Part shown: positions 45,973 to 55,730 of the stretch, piece after piece
Layout: each line of letters starts with the position of its first letter
Position numbering within the stretch: position 1 is the first letter of the stretch
NCBI RefSeq assembly: GCF_017355965.1
Contig: NZ_JAFIQW010000003.1
Location: 24,001 to 88,000 of the forward strand
Length of the DNA stretch: 64,000 nt
From: Desertivibrio insolitus
GTDB taxonomy: Bacteria > Actinomycetota > Actinomycetes > Actinomycetales > Microbacteriaceae
Direction: 5' to 3'
The notes under the pieces: generated by a model
Databases searched by the model: none
What the model was told of the DNA's origin: nothing
What the model saw: only the letters and a program-made list of their open reading frames with translations
Position numbers and translations under genes: made by a program

Positions 45973-48042
45973 ATGGTCGAACAGGTGTCGACGACACGAC
46001 TGCAACCGCTGCTGCACGACGGGATCGTGGTGCTCCGCGCCCCGTCGCAGGTCTGGTCCGACGAGCGGGGCGCCATCGGCACGACCCCCATCTCGGGCGC
46101 GTACCTCGGCGACGTGCGGCTCGTGCGCGAGGAGTCCGTCACGGTCGGGGGCGACCCCGGCGAGCACATCGCCACCGCCCCCGAGGGCGCCAGCGCCGTG
46201 CACTTCACCGCCCTGCACCGCGGCCTCGACGACCACGGCGCCGACCCCGACGTCCGCTCCCGGCTGACCCGTCGCGTGCACACGAGCGGCGTCGACACCA
46301 CCTTCACCCTGACGAGCCGGCTCGGCCGCGAGCTCGCGACCGCGGTGCGCGTGGAACTCGTCGCCGATGCGACCGGTATGGACGACATCAAGGCCGGACT
46401 CGGCGCTCCCGCCGACGTGCAGGTCGTCGCCGGCGAGGAGCAGACGGATGCCACGTGGGCCGACGGCGCGGTCACGGCGACGCTCTCCGCTCCGGGCGCG
46501 ACCGTCGACCTCGACGGCACGCGCATCACCCTGACCTGGGACCTGACCGTGGCGCCGCGCTCCGAGGCATCCGTCACCTGGTCACTCCGAGCGACCGACG
46601 CGGACGCCGTGGTCGCCGGCGTCGAGACCGACGTGCCGTGGAGCGTGCCCGTGATCGCGGCGGGCGACGACCGTCTCGGCCGCTGGGTCTCGCAGGCGCT
46701 CGACGATCTCGAGTCGCTGCGCCTCACCACGACGAAGGACCCCGACTCGGTGTTCCTCGCGGCGGGCGCGCCCTGGTTCTTCACCCTCTTCGGCCGCGAC
46801 TCGATCTGGGCCGCGCGCTTCCTGCTGCCCCTTGGCACCGAGCTCGCCGCCGGCACCCTGCGCGTGCTCGCCGGGCTGCAGGGCGAGGAGCACACCCCGG
46901 CGAGCGCCGAGCAGCCGGGCAAGATCATGCACGAACTGCGCCGCGAGACGCTCGAGATCCCGGGTGAGGGCGTCGCCCTGCCGCCGCTCTACTACGGCAC
47001 CGTCGACGCGACCGCCCTGTGGATCGGGCTGCTGTACGACGCGTGGAAGTGGGGCCTCCCCGACGAGGACGTGCGCGCACTGCTGCCCTCCCTCGTCGCC
47101 GCGCTCGACTGGATGCGCGACTACGGCGACAGCGACGGCGACGGACTCCTCGAGTACGTCGACGAGACGGGCCACGGTCTCTCGAACCAGGGTTGGAAGG
47201 ACTCCGGCGACAGCGTGCAGTGGCGCGACGGCACGCTCGCCGACGGCCCGATCGCGCTGTGCGAGGTGCAGGCGTACGCCTACGAGGCCGCGATGCATGG
47301 CGCCGAGCTGCTCGAGGCGTTCGACTTCGCCGACGGCACCGAGTGGCGGCAGTGGGCGGCGCGGCTGCGCGAGCGGTTCCACGAGACGTTCTGGGTGGAT
47401 GCCGAGGGCGGCGCCTACCCCGCGATCGCGCTCGACCGCGACAAGCGCCCCGTCGACACCGTCACCTCGAATCTCGGTCATCTGCTCGGCACGGGCCTGC
47501 TCGACGAGCGCCAGGCCGCCCTCGTCGCGCGGCGGCTCGTCTCGCCCGAGCTGTCGTCGGGCTACGGGCTGCGCACCATGTCCACCGACTCGGCCGGGTA
47601 CTGGCCGCTCGGCTACCACGGCGGCAGCGTCTGGACCCACGACACCGCGATCGCGATCGCGGGCCTCGCGCGCGACGGCTTCGTCGAGGAGGCGGGCGTG
47701 CTGATGCAGGGGCTGCTCGCCGCGGCATCCGGCTTCGACTACCGCATGCCCGAGTTGCACTCGGGCGACCCCGCCTCGGAACTCAGCCGCCCCGTGCCCT
47801 ACCCTGCCGCCTGCCGCCCGCAGGCGTGGTCGGCCGCGGCGGCCGTGAGCGTGCTCGCGAGCGCGCTCGGCTTGACCCCGGATGCCCCGGGCGGCGTGCT
47901 CCACGTCGCGCCCGCCGGGGCCACGGCGCTCGGCGCGCTCACCGTGCGAGGACTCCGCTTCGGCGAGGCCGTCGTCACCATCGCGGTGAACGCCGACGGC
48001 GAGGTCACCGGCGCGAGCGGCGCGCCCATCGAGGTCGGCTGA
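45973..48042 (+). CDS. Glycogen-debranching-type glucosidase (amylo-alpha-1,6-glucosidase family)
   Basis: 689 residues. An N-terminal beta-sandwich (about 10-215, like the glycogen debranching enzyme N-terminal domain: LHDGIVVLRAPSQVWSDERGAIGT) is followed by an (alpha/alpha)6 barrel (about 245-660). Active-site motifs include WFFTLFGRDSIWAARFLL, ELRRETLEIPGEG, YYGTVDATALW, GLSNQGWKDSGDSVQW and GGSVWTHDTAIAI. No signal peptide, so it acts in the cytoplasm on imported oligosaccharides. The linkage cleaved (alpha-1,6 glucan, or another alpha-glycoside or mannoside) is not certain. AGGGAG lies ten bases before ATG. It diverges from lacI over the shared operator. Confidence 0.85.
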   Translation: MVEQVSTTRLQPLLHDGIVVLRAPSQVWSDERGAIGTTPISGAYLGDVRLVREESVTVGGDPGEHIATAPEGASAVHFTALHRGLDDHGADPDVRSRLTRRVHTSGVDTTFTLTSRLGRELATAVRVELVADATGMDDIKAGLGAPADVQVVAGEEQTDATWADGAVTATLSAPGATVDLDGTRITLTWDLTVAPRSEASVTWSLRATDADAVVAGVETDVPWSVPVIAAGDDRLGRWVSQALDDLESLRLTTTKDPDSVFLAAGAPWFFTLFGRDSIWAARFLLPLGTELAAGTLRVLAGLQGEEHTPASAEQPGKIMHELRRETLEIPGEGVALPPLYYGTVDATALWIGLLYDAWKWGLPDEDVRALLPSLVAALDWMRDYGDSDGDGLLEYVDETGHGLSNQGWKDSGDSVQWRDGTLADGPIALCEVQAYAYEAAMHGAELLEAFDFADGTEWRQWAARLRERFHETFWVDAEGGAYPAIALDRDKRPVDTVTSNLGHLLGTGLLDERQAALVARRLVSPELSSGYGLRTMSTDSAGYWPLGYHGGSVWTHDTAIAIAGLARDGFVEEAGVLMQGLLAAASGFDYRMPELHSGDPASELSRPVPYPAACRPQAWSAAAAVSVLASALGLTPDAPGGVLHVAPAGATALGALTVRGLRFGEAVVTIAVNADGEVTGASGAPIEVG

Positions 48043-48067
48043 GCCAGCCCTTCCGGCGGCGGAGTAG

Positions 48068-48092
48068 CCCGCGCAGCGGGCGTATCGAGACC
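48068..48092. repeat. Copy of a GTAG-CCCGC-GCA-GCGGG-CGTATCGAGACC type palindrome
   Basis: CCCGC (48068-48072) and GCGGG (48076-48080) form the core, flanked on the right by CGTATCGAGACC; the left flank is degenerate. A related copy is at 61289. Confidence 0.55.
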
Positions 48093-48123
48093 CTCGCACG
48101 CCCGCGTCATCCGGACCCCTTCT

Positions 48124-48155
48124 GCAGGTCCTGAGCAGTTCTGCCCGGGACCTGC
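48124..48155. terminator. Terminator between glucosidase and alcohol dehydrogenase genes
   Basis: GCAGGTCC (48124-48131) pairs with GGACCTGC (48148-48155), between the convergent stop codons. Confidence 0.65.
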
Positions 48156-48175
48156 CGAAACGGCCCGGGCCACCG

Positions 48176-49207
48176 TCACCGCCGCGGGTCGAGCACCGTG
48201 ATGCCGGTCGGCGAGGCGGTGCCGGCCTGCGGCAGCAGCTCGGCGGCCTCGGCGAGCCCGACCGTTCCGGTGAGCAGCTCCTGCGGACGCAGGGCCCCGG
48301 ATGCCACTAGCCCGAGCATCGACGGGTAGTCCGCCGCGGCCATGCCGTGGCTGCCGAGCACGTCGAGCTCCCAGGCGATCACCCGGTCGAGCGGCAGGGC
48401 GGTCATGCCCTCGGCGAGCAACCCGATCTGCACGTGGCGTCCGCGCCTGCGGAGCGACCGCACGCCCTGTGCGGCGGTGGCGGCAGCACCGACCGCGTCG
48501 ATGCTCACGTGCGCCCCGCCTCCGGTCAGGTCGGCGATGCGCGCGGAGATGTCGTCCTCGGCGAGCACCGCGTGCTCGGCGCCGAGCCGCAGCGCGAGCT
48601 CGAGGGCCGCGGGCGACCGGTCGACGGCGATCGGGCGGCCGCCCCGGGCCGCGGCGATCATGATCGCGCTGAGACCGACGCCACCGGCGCCGAAGACCGC
48701 GACCCACTCCCCCGCCTCCACACGGGCGCGCTCGGCGACCGCTCGATAGGAGGTCGCGAAACGGCAGCCGAGGCTCGCCGCCGAGGCGTCGTCGAGAGCG
48801 TCCGGCACGGCGACGAGGTTGAGATCGGCGGCGCGAACGGCGACGAGTTCCGCGTGCGAGCCCCAGTGGGTGAAGCCCGGCTGCGTCTGGTTCGGGCACA
48901 CCTGCGCCTGCCCGGAGCGGCACCAGACGCACTCGCCGCAGCCGTTGACGAACGGCGCCGTGACGCGATCGCCCACCCTCCACCGCTGCACTCCGGCGCC
49001 GACCGCCTCCACCGTGCCGACGAACTCGTGTCCCGGCACGTGCGGCAGCGCGACGGTGTCGTCGTGACCGACCCAGGCGTGCCAGTCGCTGCGGCAGAGC
49101 CCGGAGGCTGCGACGCGGACGACGGCGCCGCCCGGCGGCACGGCCGGCGCCGCCACGTCCGCGACGCCGATCGGTCCACCGAAGGTCTCGTAGAGCAGGG
49201 CCTTCAT
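48176..49207 (-). CDS. Zinc-dependent alcohol dehydrogenase (MDR family)
   Basis: 343 residues. The catalytic zinc site is Cys38 (GLCRSDWH), His60-Glu61 (GHEF) and Cys148 (SLGCRFATSYRA). The structural zinc site is Cys90, Cys93, Cys96 and Cys104. The Rossmann motif is FGAGGVGLSA, followed by Asp at the end of beta-2 (AVDRS), suggesting NAD preference. The substrate is not evident. ATG follows AGGGAG by eight bases. Independent of the flanking loci. Confidence 0.92.
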   Translation of the reverse strand: MKALLYETFGGPIGVADVAAPAVPPGGAVVRVAASGLCRSDWHAWVGHDDTVALPHVPGHEFVGTVEAVGAGVQRWRVGDRVTAPFVNGCGECVWCRSGQAQVCPNQTQPGFTHWGSHAELVAVRAADLNLVAVPDALDDASAASLGCRFATSYRAVAERARVEAGEWVAVFGAGGVGLSAIMIAAARGGRPIAVDRSPAALELALRLGAEHAVLAEDDISARIADLTGGGAHVSIDAVGAAATAAQGVRSLRRRGRHVQIGLLAEGMTALPLDRVIAWELDVLGSHGMAAADYPSMLGLVASGALRPQELLTGTVGLAEAAELLPQAGTASPTGITVLDPRR

Positions 49208-49244
49208 CGTTCGTCTCCCTGAGTTGCTTGTACCGATCGCATCG

Positions 49245-50213
49245 TCAGACGGCCTCCGCGCGGACGGGACCGGTGCGGCGCACCTTGAGGAACCCGTCGA
49301 CACAATCCCAGACCACGATGCCGAGCGTGACCGCCGTGATCACCGCGACCAGCGGACTGCGCGCGTCGTCGAGGCCCGGCTGCCCGAGCGCCTCGAAGAA
49401 CGCCGCGGCGAACAGCCGCTCGGTGAAGAGCAGCCACAGGGCTGGCACGGCGAACAGCACGTTCTGCGCGACGTTGATCCACGCGAGGCGCGTCGTGTAG
49501 CGGCCGGTGCACCATGCGGCGACCGCGATCGGGATCTCGGCGAGGATCAGCACGGCGAAGTAGGGCAGCCAGAAGCTCCAGAGCGCGGGCTCGAAGAGCG
49601 GGATCGGGGCGCCCGAGTCATCCGTGAAAACCGAGGAGAACTGCTGCCAGACCAGAGCGCCGACGGCGATGACCGCGAACACGGTCGTCGCGATGACGTC
49701 GGCGAGTCGCCCCTTGGCGGTCGGCATTTGCGGCAGGCGCTCCAGCGTCCAGGGCGCGAGTCCGCGCTTCTCGGGGGCGGTGCGCTCGACGAGCGCGAAG
49801 ACCAGCGTGGTCCAGAACACGAGGTGCACGGCGACCGACAGCGCGATGCCGATCGCCGTGCCCACGATGCCGCCGGCGGGCGTTCCCGCGATGAGGTTGG
49901 CGAGCACGACGGCGAAGACGACGGTCGGCAGCACGACCGCGAGCAGCACCTTGAGCAGGCGCCACCAGTCGAGGAACACGTCGGGCCCGAGGAGGTACAG
50001 CGGCCGGTCGACGTACTCGGCGGCGAGGCGCACCGGGTCGCCGAGCTCGGTGAGCACGGCGCGCTCGGCCTGCTCCTCCGGCTCGCCGGCCTCGAGGCGG
50101 GCGTCGACGGCGTCGGCGATCGATCCCCGCAGCTCGCGCTCGATGTCGGGGCGCTGCTGCTCGGGCAACGCGCGCAGGGCGGCGTAGACGTAGCGGTCGG
50201 TGAGGGTGGTCAT
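49245..50213 (-). CDS. Membrane protein with N-terminal permease-prefix-like domain, paired with PadR
   Basis: 322 residues. The N-terminal ~75 residues (TDRYVYAALRALPEQQRPDIERELRGSIADAVDARLEAGEPEEQAERAVLTELGDP) are the soluble helical domain found in PadR-associated membrane proteins. Seven or eight hydrophobic helices follow. The start overlaps the padR stop (ATGA at 50213-50210), so PadR and this protein form a two-gene unit of the common kind in which PadR represses a membrane-stress or envelope protein. The biochemical function is unknown. Confidence 0.85.
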   Translation of the reverse strand: MTTLTDRYVYAALRALPEQQRPDIERELRGSIADAVDARLEAGEPEEQAERAVLTELGDPVRLAAEYVDRPLYLLGPDVFLDWWRLLKVLLAVVLPTVVFAVVLANLIAGTPAGGIVGTAIGIALSVAVHLVFWTTLVFALVERTAPEKRGLAPWTLERLPQMPTAKGRLADVIATTVFAVIAVGALVWQQFSSVFTDDSGAPIPLFEPALWSFWLPYFAVLILAEIPIAVAAWCTGRYTTRLAWINVAQNVLFAVPALWLLFTERLFAAAFFEALGQPGLDDARSPLVAVITAVTLGIVVWDCVDGFLKVRRTGPVRAEAV

Positions 50214-50557
50214 TGCTCGTTCCCTTCTCGAAGGGTGCTGATGGCAGTCGTGAGGGAGTTCCAGTCCTCGAGCAGCGCACGTAGCAGGCGCTCCCCGTCG
50301 GGGCTCGTGACGTAGAACTTGCGCGGACGGGACTCGTCCGTGTTCCAGACGCTCTCGAGCAGCTTCTGCTTCTCGAGGCGACGGAGGAGGGGATACAGGG
50401 TGTTGGCCTCCACCGGGAAGCCCGCCTGATCGAGCGACTCGAGCAGGGCGTAGCCGTAGCCGGGGCGGCGGAGCAGGGCGAGGCACGCGAGGACCACCGT
50501 GCCGCGTCGCAGCTCCTGGAGGTGCCCGGAGAGGAGGTCGTCGTCCATGTCGCTCAC
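50210..50557 (-). CDS. PadR-family transcriptional regulator
   Basis: 115 residues. The winged helix (LRRGTVVLACLALLRRPGYGYALLESLDQAGFPVEANTLYPLLRRLEKQKLLES) is standard PadR and the C-terminal helix (LLRALLEDWNSLTTAISTL) is the short dimerisation helix of subfamily 2. GTG 50557 (MSDMDDD) follows TAACAC by six bases; ATG 50548 is an alternative. It is translationally coupled to the downstream membrane-protein gene. Confidence 0.9.
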   Translation of the reverse strand: MSDMDDDLLSGHLQELRRGTVVLACLALLRRPGYGYALLESLDQAGFPVEANTLYPLLRRLEKQKLLESVWNTDESRPRKFYVTSPDGERLLRALLEDWNSLTTAISTLREGNEQ

Positions 50558-50562
50558 GATAC

Positions 50563-50575
50563 TGTGTTAGGCACA
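50563..50575. promoter_or_regulatory. Possible PadR operator
   Basis: TGTG-TTAGG-CACA is an inverted repeat immediately upstream of padR, overlapping its likely -10 region; PadR sites often contain such TGT/ACA half-sites. Confidence 0.4.
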
Positions 50576-50639
50576 CCAATGGCGACGGCGCATTATCGTC
50601 CTCCTCCGTCTTCACTAGCGTCGGCGCGAGGAGGCCCCG

Positions 50640-50789
50640 ATGATCCGAAGGACGCTGCTCGCGCCGCTACGAGTCCTGGCCCGTGCCGTGCAGGTGTTCC
50701 TCACCGCGCTCGCGGCGCCGCACGGGCGCATCCGGCCGTCGCAGGCCGAGACGGACCTGCGTCGACGCCCCGACGATTACCGCCCGTAG
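50640..50789 (+). CDS. 49-residue small protein
   Basis: ATG is preceded by GAGGAGG at five bases, one of the strongest ribosome sites in the window. The product runs [21 protein letters not shown] to RRRPDDYRP: a basic amphipathic or membrane-skimming N-terminal helix and a polar tail ending DYRP. I recall similar short actinobacterial proteins ending in YRP but cannot verify it here. Its last 13 bases overlap the 3' end of the convergent modBC gene. Confidence 0.6.
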   Translation: MIRRTLLAPLRVLARAVQVFLTALAAPHGRIRPSQAETDLRRRPDDYRP

Positions 50790-52642
50790 ACGGTCAACGC
50801 CTGCGCCGGCACCGTGACCGGCACGACGTCGCCGACCGCGAGCCGCGCGGCATCCGCAGGTCGCACGTCGGCGGCGAGCGGACCGAGGTGCACGCGCACG
50901 TGGTCGCCGCGCGGCTCGATGAGCGTGACCGCGAGGTCGACCGAGGTGTCGGTTGCCTCGAGCCGCACCGCGTCGGGGGCGAGCGCACCCCACGCCGGGC
51001 CGTCGGCCGCGTCGACCGGAAGCGCGACACCGTCGACCTCGAAGGCCCCGTCGTGCATCCGCCCCTCGAGCAGCTCGAGGCCGGCCAGCTGCGCGGCGAA
51101 GCGGGTGCGCGGGCGGGCGAACAGCTCGGCGGGCGGCCGCACCTCGGCGACGTGACCGCGATCCAGCACGACCACGCGGTCGGCCAGCACGTGCGCGTCG
51201 TACACGTCGTGGGTCACGAGCACCGCGGTGCGATCGGCGAGCACGCGGGCGAGCATGCTCCGGATGCCAGGGGCGGCCGCGACGTCGAGGCTCGACAGCG
51301 GCTCGTCGAGCAGCAGCACCCCGGGCTCGGCGGCGAGGGCCCGCGCGACCGCGACTCGCTGCGCCTGCCCGCCGGAGAGCGAGCGCGGCATCCGTTCCGC
51401 CAGGTCCAGCGCGTCGGCCTCGGCGAGCCAGGTGCACGCGGCCGCCCGGGCCTCGAGCCGCGACATCCCGCGTGACCGGGGGCCGAACTCGACGTTCTCG
51501 AGCACGCTGAGGTGCGGGAAGAGCAGCGGGTCCTGGTGCAGGATCGCGACCGGACGCTGGTGCGGCGCGAGGTGGGCGCGTCCGTCGAAGAGCACGGTGC
51601 CGCCGACGGTCGCTCGCCCGGAGTCGGCGCGCAGGCCACCCGCCAGCAGCCCGAGCAGGGTCGACTTGCCCGCGCCGTTCGGCCCGACCACCGCGACGGT
51701 GTCGCCCGGCGCGACGTCGAGCGCCACCTGCCAGCCGCGGTCGGCGACGGATGCCTCGAGCGCGAGCGCGACGGGTTCCGGCGTGTTCCACCTGGCGGAC
51801 TGTCTCTGCTGCTCCCGCTCGCGCGCCCGCCGCTCGACGCGGGCCGGCGCGCTCTGCAGGCGTGCGGCGCGGGCGTCGAGGCGCCCGGCGAGCGCGACCA
51901 CCACGAGGGCGACCACGACGAGCAGCAGGGAGAGCGCGATCGCGGCATCCGGATCGAGTTCGCGCTGCAGGTAGATCTCGAGCGGCATCGTGCGTGTGAC
52001 GCCCTGCAGCGACCCGGCGAAGGTGAGCGTCGCGCCGAACTCGCCGAGCGCCCGCGCGAACGACAGCACGGTGCCCGAGAGCAGCGCCGGCAGCGCGAGC
52101 GGCAGGGTGACGCGGCGCAGCACGCGCGTCGGGCGGGCGCCGAGGGTCGCGGCGACCTCCTCGTAGCGGGTGCCGATCGCGCGCAGGGCGCCCTCGAGGC
52201 TCAGCACGAGGAACGGCAGCGCGACGAACGTCTGCGCGATCACGACGGCGAGCGTCGAGAACGCGATCTGCACGCCGAGCACCTCGAAGGCACCGCCCAG
52301 CAGGCCGCGCCGGCCGAACGTGTAGAGCAGCGCGATGCCGCCGACCACGGGCGGCAGCACGAGCGGCAGGAGCACGATGGCCCGCAGCATCCGTTGCCCG
52401 GGGAAGCGCACGCGGGCGAGCACGAGCGCCATCGGCACCCCGAGCACGACGCAGAGCACGGTCGAGGCGAGCGAGGTGCGGAGGCTCAGCAGCAGGGCGT
52501 CGCGCGCCTCCGCGGAGGCGACCAGCGGCCCGAGCTGGGTCCAGTCGAGGCGCAGCGCCATCGCGACGATCGGCAGCACCACGAACACGGCGCCGACCGC
52601 GGCGAGGGCGAGCACCCACCGCGGAACGAGGGCGGTCTTCAC
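50777..52642 (-). CDS. modBC: Molybdate ABC transporter, fused permease and ATPase (ModB-ModC)
   Basis: 621 residues. The N-terminal half (about 1-265) is a ModB-type permease with five or six helices and the EAA-like loop [28 protein letters not shown] plus [20 protein letters not shown]. The C-terminal half is an ABC ATPase with Walker [10 protein letters not shown], the [15 protein letters not shown] signature, Walker B LLLDEP, and an abbreviated TOBE/MOP-like end ([28 protein letters not shown]). The linker is ~40 residues rich in Arg. Its GTG overlaps the modA stop (GTGA at 52642-52639). The fusion fixes permease and ATPase at 1:1. Confidence 0.9.
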   Translation of the reverse strand: MKTALVPRWVLALAAVGAVFVVLPIVAMALRLDWTQLGPLVASAEARDALLLSLRTSLASTVLCVVLGVPMALVLARVRFPGQRMLRAIVLLPLVLPPVVGGIALLYTFGRRGLLGGAFEVLGVQIAFSTLAVVIAQTFVALPFLVLSLEGALRAIGTRYEEVAATLGARPTRVLRRVTLPLALPALLSGTVLSFARALGEFGATLTFAGSLQGVTRTMPLEIYLQRELDPDAAIALSLLLVVVALVVVALAGRLDARAARLQSAPARVERRAREREQQRQSARWNTPEPVALALEASVADRGWQVALDVAPGDTVAVVGPNGAGKSTLLGLLAGGLRADSGRATVGGTVLFDGRAHLAPHQRPVAILHQDPLLFPHLSVLENVEFGPRSRGMSRLEARAAACTWLAEADALDLAERMPRSLSGGQAQRVAVARALAAEPGVLLLDEPLSSLDVAAAPGIRSMLARVLADRTAVLVTHDVYDAHVLADRVVVLDRGHVAEVRPPAELFARPRTRFAAQLAGLELLEGRMHDGAFEVDGVALPVDAADGPAWGALAPDAVRLEATDTSVDLAVTLIEPRGDHVRVHLGPLAADVRPADAARLAVGDVVPVTVPAQALTVYGR

Positions 52643-53379
52643 GGCGCCCCGAAGCCGGCGGCGTCGAGCACGTCGCGCCCCTCGGGCCCGAGCACGAAGT
52701 CGACGAAGTCGCGCGCGAGGGCGCTCTCGCCGGTGCGCCCGATCAGGTAGCGGTTGACGGCACCGGATGACTCGGGGAACGGCACCCCCTCGACCCGGTC
52801 CGCCGCGGCGAGCACGTCGGTGCGGTAGACGAGGCCCGCATCGGCCTCGCCGGCGGCGACCTTGCCGAGCACGCTCGTGACCGACGGCTCCTCGCTGACC
52901 GGGGACAGGGCGATGCCTGTCGCCTGCTCGACGCGCTCGGTGGCGGCGCCGCACGGCACCTGCGGCGCGCAGACCACGACGGTGGCGTCGGCCAGGTCGG
53001 CGAACGACGCGATGCCGGCGGGATTGCCGACCGGCACGGCGATCTCGAGGGCGTTGGTCGCGAGCGACGCGGCCGGCTCCTGCAGCAGCCCGGCGTCGGC
53101 GACCCGCTGCATCGTCGCCTCGTCGGCGCTCGCGAAGACGTCGGCGGGCGCGCCCTCGACGAGTTGCACCGCGAGGTCGGAGGACCCGGCGAAGCTCAGC
53201 TCCACCCGCGTGCCGGGGTACTCGGCCTCGAAACGCTCGGCGAGTTCGGGAAACACGCCCGTCAGCGACGCGGCGGCGAAGACGGTGACGGATGCCTCCT
53301 GCTCGGCGGCCGCGGGCGCGCAGCCGGACACGACGAGGGCCCCCGCGACGGCCCCCGCGGCGAGCGCGGCGCGAAGCAT
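52639..53379 (-). CDS. modA: Molybdate-binding lipoprotein
   Basis: 246 residues with a lipobox (VVSGC) and the ModA fold: [46 protein letters not shown], and VYRTDVLAA. The two Ser of AAAS and GSS would coordinate the oxyanion; tungstate or molybdate is expected. TAGGCT (53391-53386) lies exactly six bases before ATG, a leaderless start. No molybdenum-cofactor gene is in the window and there is no ModE-type operator I can identify. Confidence 0.92.
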   Translation of the reverse strand: MLRAALAAGAVAGALVVSGCAPAAAEQEASVTVFAAASLTGVFPELAERFEAEYPGTRVELSFAGSSDLAVQLVEGAPADVFASADEATMQRVADAGLLQEPAASLATNALEIAVPVGNPAGIASFADLADATVVVCAPQVPCGAATERVEQATGIALSPVSEEPSVTSVLGKVAAGEADAGLVYRTDVLAAADRVEGVPFPESSGAVNRYLIGRTGESALARDFVDFVLGPEGRDVLDAAGFGAP

Positions 53380-53432
53380 GGGCTGAGCCTAATCGCGCGC
53401 GCCGAGGCATCCGGATGCGCGACGATCGAGGA

Positions 53433-54053
53433 ATGGAAGAGCTCTCCCTCGCGCTGCCGGCCGCGACCCGCCCGCACCTCGTGCTCGTGCGGCACGGTGA
53501 GACCGAGTGGAGCCGCACCGGGAGGCACACCGGCGCGACCGACGTCCCGCTGACGGACGAGGGGCGCGAGCAGGCGCGGCGGGCGGGCATCGCGCTCGGC
53601 CGCCGCGAGTTCGGGCTCGTGCTGACGAGCCCGCGGCAGCGCGCCCGCGACACCGCGGCGCTCGCGGGTCATCCGGAGGCCGAGGTCGAGCCGGGCCTCG
53701 TCGAGTGGGACTACGGCGAATATGAGGGGCTCACGACCCCCGAGATCTCCGAGCAGGTGGGGCGGCCCTGGCTGCTCTGGACCGACGGCGTGCCCGGCGG
53801 CGAGACGCTCGCCGAGGTGGCCGAGCGCTGCCGCGACGTGATCGACCGGGTGACGCCGACCCTCGAGGCGGGCGAGGACGTGCTGCTGTTCGCGCACTCG
53901 CACCTGCTGCGGGTGTTCGCGGCGACGTGGCTCGGCGAGCCGATGCTCGGCCGCTCGCTCTACCTCGGCACGGGCGCGGTTTCGGTCCTCGGCCGCGAGC
54001 ACGGCAACCCGGCCGTCGTGAAGTGGAACATCATCCTGCCGGCGCTCGACTAG
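53433..54053 (+). CDS. Histidine phosphatase family protein
   Basis: 206 residues of the phosphoglycerate-mutase fold: [17 protein letters not shown] (phospho-His in RHGE), [22 protein letters not shown], and [16 protein letters not shown] (second His). Likely a broad phosphatase rather than a glycolytic mutase, because it is short and lacks mutase insertions. ATG 53433 has GACGAT six bases upstream; ATG 53415 in the same frame is less likely. Divergent from modA. Confidence 0.88.
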   Translation: MEELSLALPAATRPHLVLVRHGETEWSRTGRHTGATDVPLTDEGREQARRAGIALGRREFGLVLTSPRQRARDTAALAGHPEAEVEPGLVEWDYGEYEGLTTPEISEQVGRPWLLWTDGVPGGETLAEVAERCRDVIDRVTPTLEAGEDVLLFAHSHLLRVFAATWLGEPMLGRSLYLGTGAVSVLGREHGNPAVVKWNIILPALD

Positions 54054-54140
54054 GCAGCGGCCCGCCGGCCGTAGCCCGCGCCAGCTCTCCGTACCGGGGG
54101 CCTCAATGAGACCCCGCGCAGCTCTTACCGAGCCGCGCCC

Positions 54141-55265
54141 CTAGAACTTCGACAACTGCGCGACCACCTGGCGCGCGATCATCCGTCCGGCCCGGTTTGC
54201 GCCGATCGTCGACGCCTGCGGCCCGTACCCGGCGAAGAAGATGCGCGGATCTCGGTACGCCGCCCCGTTGCCGACGGTGACGCCGCCCGTCTTCTCGCGC
54301 AGCCTGAGCGGCGACAGGTGCCGCAGCTCGGGCCGGAACCCGGTCGCGAAGATGATCGCGTCGGCGTGCTGCAACGACCCATCGGAGAAGCGCACGCCGT
54401 CGGGCTCGATCGCCTTGAACATCTCGCGGCGGTCGAGCACGCCGCGTTCGATGCCGGCCTGGATGCGGCGGGTGCGCGCGACTCCGGTGCCGCTGACGAT
54501 GCTCGGCAGGGCTCGCCCGGCGCGGGCGGCCTCGTCCTGCTGCTCGACCGCCTGCCGCCGGGCCTCGATGTCGAGCTCGCCCTCGTCGAGGAAATCGATG
54601 GGGCGGCGGCTGACCCAGGTGAGCGACTTCGCGGTGTGCTCGAGCTCAAGCAGGAACCCGATCGCGCTCGTGCCGCCGCCGACCACGACGACGTCCTGAC
54701 CCTCGAAGTCCTCTGCCTGCCGGTAGTCGGAGGTGTGCACGATGCGACCGGCGAAGGTGTTGAGGCCCGGGTACCAGGGCACGAAGGGCGCACCCCAGGT
54801 GCCGGTCGCGTTGACGACGGCATCCGCGATGTACTCCTGGCCGCCCTCCGTCGCGACGACGAGGTCGAGCTCGCGATTGAACACCCGCGTCACCTCGACG
54901 GGACGGCGCACGGCGAGTTCGAAGTGCTCCTCGTAGAGGCGGTAGTACTCGGCGACGACGTCCTTCGCCGGCCGCTTGCGGTCGGCGGTCTCGAAGCTGA
55001 GGCCGAGCTCCTGCATCCCGGGCAGATCGTTGACGCGGTGCGCGGAACCGAGGCGCAGTGCCTCCCACCGGAACTGCCACGCGCCCCCGGTGCCGGGTCC
55101 GCGGTCGAGCACGACGAGGTCGTCGGGCGGCTCGATGCCGAGCCGCTTCAGGTAATACGCGGTGGAGAGTCCGGCCTGACCAGCACCGATGACGACGACC
55201 TTCGCCCTGTGCGGCGGAAGGGGTTCCGGCTCGGGCGGGGGCTTCGAACGGCTCCAGAAGGGCAT
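54141..55265 (-). CDS. Flavin-containing monooxygenase-like oxidoreductase
   Basis: 374 residues. FAD-binding GxGxxG (VVVIGAGQAGLSTAYYLKR), a NADPH-binding second Rossmann (VVVVGGGTSAIGFLLEL), the ATGTWGAPFVPWYPGL segment and the C-terminal ATGFRPELRHL motif place it with class B flavoprotein monooxygenases of the CzcO/YUC type. Substrate unknown. The short Pro-rich N-terminus (SRSKPPPEPEPLPPHR) is unusual. GACGAT (55278-55273) lies seven bases before ATG. Confidence 0.85.
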   Translation of the reverse strand: MPFWSRSKPPPEPEPLPPHRAKVVVIGAGQAGLSTAYYLKRLGIEPPDDLVVLDRGPGTGGAWQFRWEALRLGSAHRVNDLPGMQELGLSFETADRKRPAKDVVAEYYRLYEEHFELAVRRPVEVTRVFNRELDLVVATEGGQEYIADAVVNATGTWGAPFVPWYPGLNTFAGRIVHTSDYRQAEDFEGQDVVVVGGGTSAIGFLLELEHTAKSLTWVSRRPIDFLDEGELDIEARRQAVEQQDEAARAGRALPSIVSGTGVARTRRIQAGIERGVLDRREMFKAIEPDGVRFSDGSLQHADAIIFATGFRPELRHLSPLRLREKTGGVTVGNGAAYRDPRIFFAGYGPQASTIGANRAGRMIARQVVAQLSKF

Positions 55266-55377
55266 CGCTTCAATCGTCTACTACTCGCGCGTGATACGCT
55301 AACGGCCAGGTTTTCATTCGATCAGGTGGTCCCGTCATGCCTTCAGGGCTCGGGCGCAAGACACGAGGGAGTCACGC

Positions 55378-55581
55378 ATGGGGCGCGGCCGTCAGAAGGC
55401 GAAGCACACCAAGGTGGCCCGGGAGCTGAAGTATTTCAGCCCCGACACGAACTATGCATCGCTCGAGCGTGAGTTGAGCGGCGGATCGCACGCCGACGAA
55501 GAGAAGTGGCCGGAGTACGCGTCGTATGGCGCGAGCGACGACTACGACGACGAGGACGAAGGTCGCGGCAAGACCGCTTGA
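55378..55581 (+). CDS. DUF3073 protein
   Basis: 67 residues: MGRGRQKAKHTKVARELKYFS, then NYASLERELSG and an acidic tail (YDDEDEGRG). This is the conserved actinobacterial DUF3073 family; the basic head and acidic tail suggest nucleic-acid or ribosome binding, but the function is unknown. A GAGGGAG ribosome site lies seven bases upstream, with a ~70-base leader and a TACGCT box near 55297. Confidence 0.93.
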   Translation: MGRGRQKAKHTKVARELKYFSPDTNYASLERELSGGSHADEEKWPEYASYGASDDYDDEDEGRGKTA

Positions 55582-55730
55582 CCGTGTCCTGACGGATGCA
55601 TCTCCCGGCACGGGCGAATCCTGCCGTAGGCGGGTGTGCGTCGCCACGCCTGGCGGCCGTCCGCCTCGCACGCCAGCATGAGCATGCGCGGGTGTCCGCT
55701 CGCGCGCCCATCGGCGACGGGGAGTGCGTC

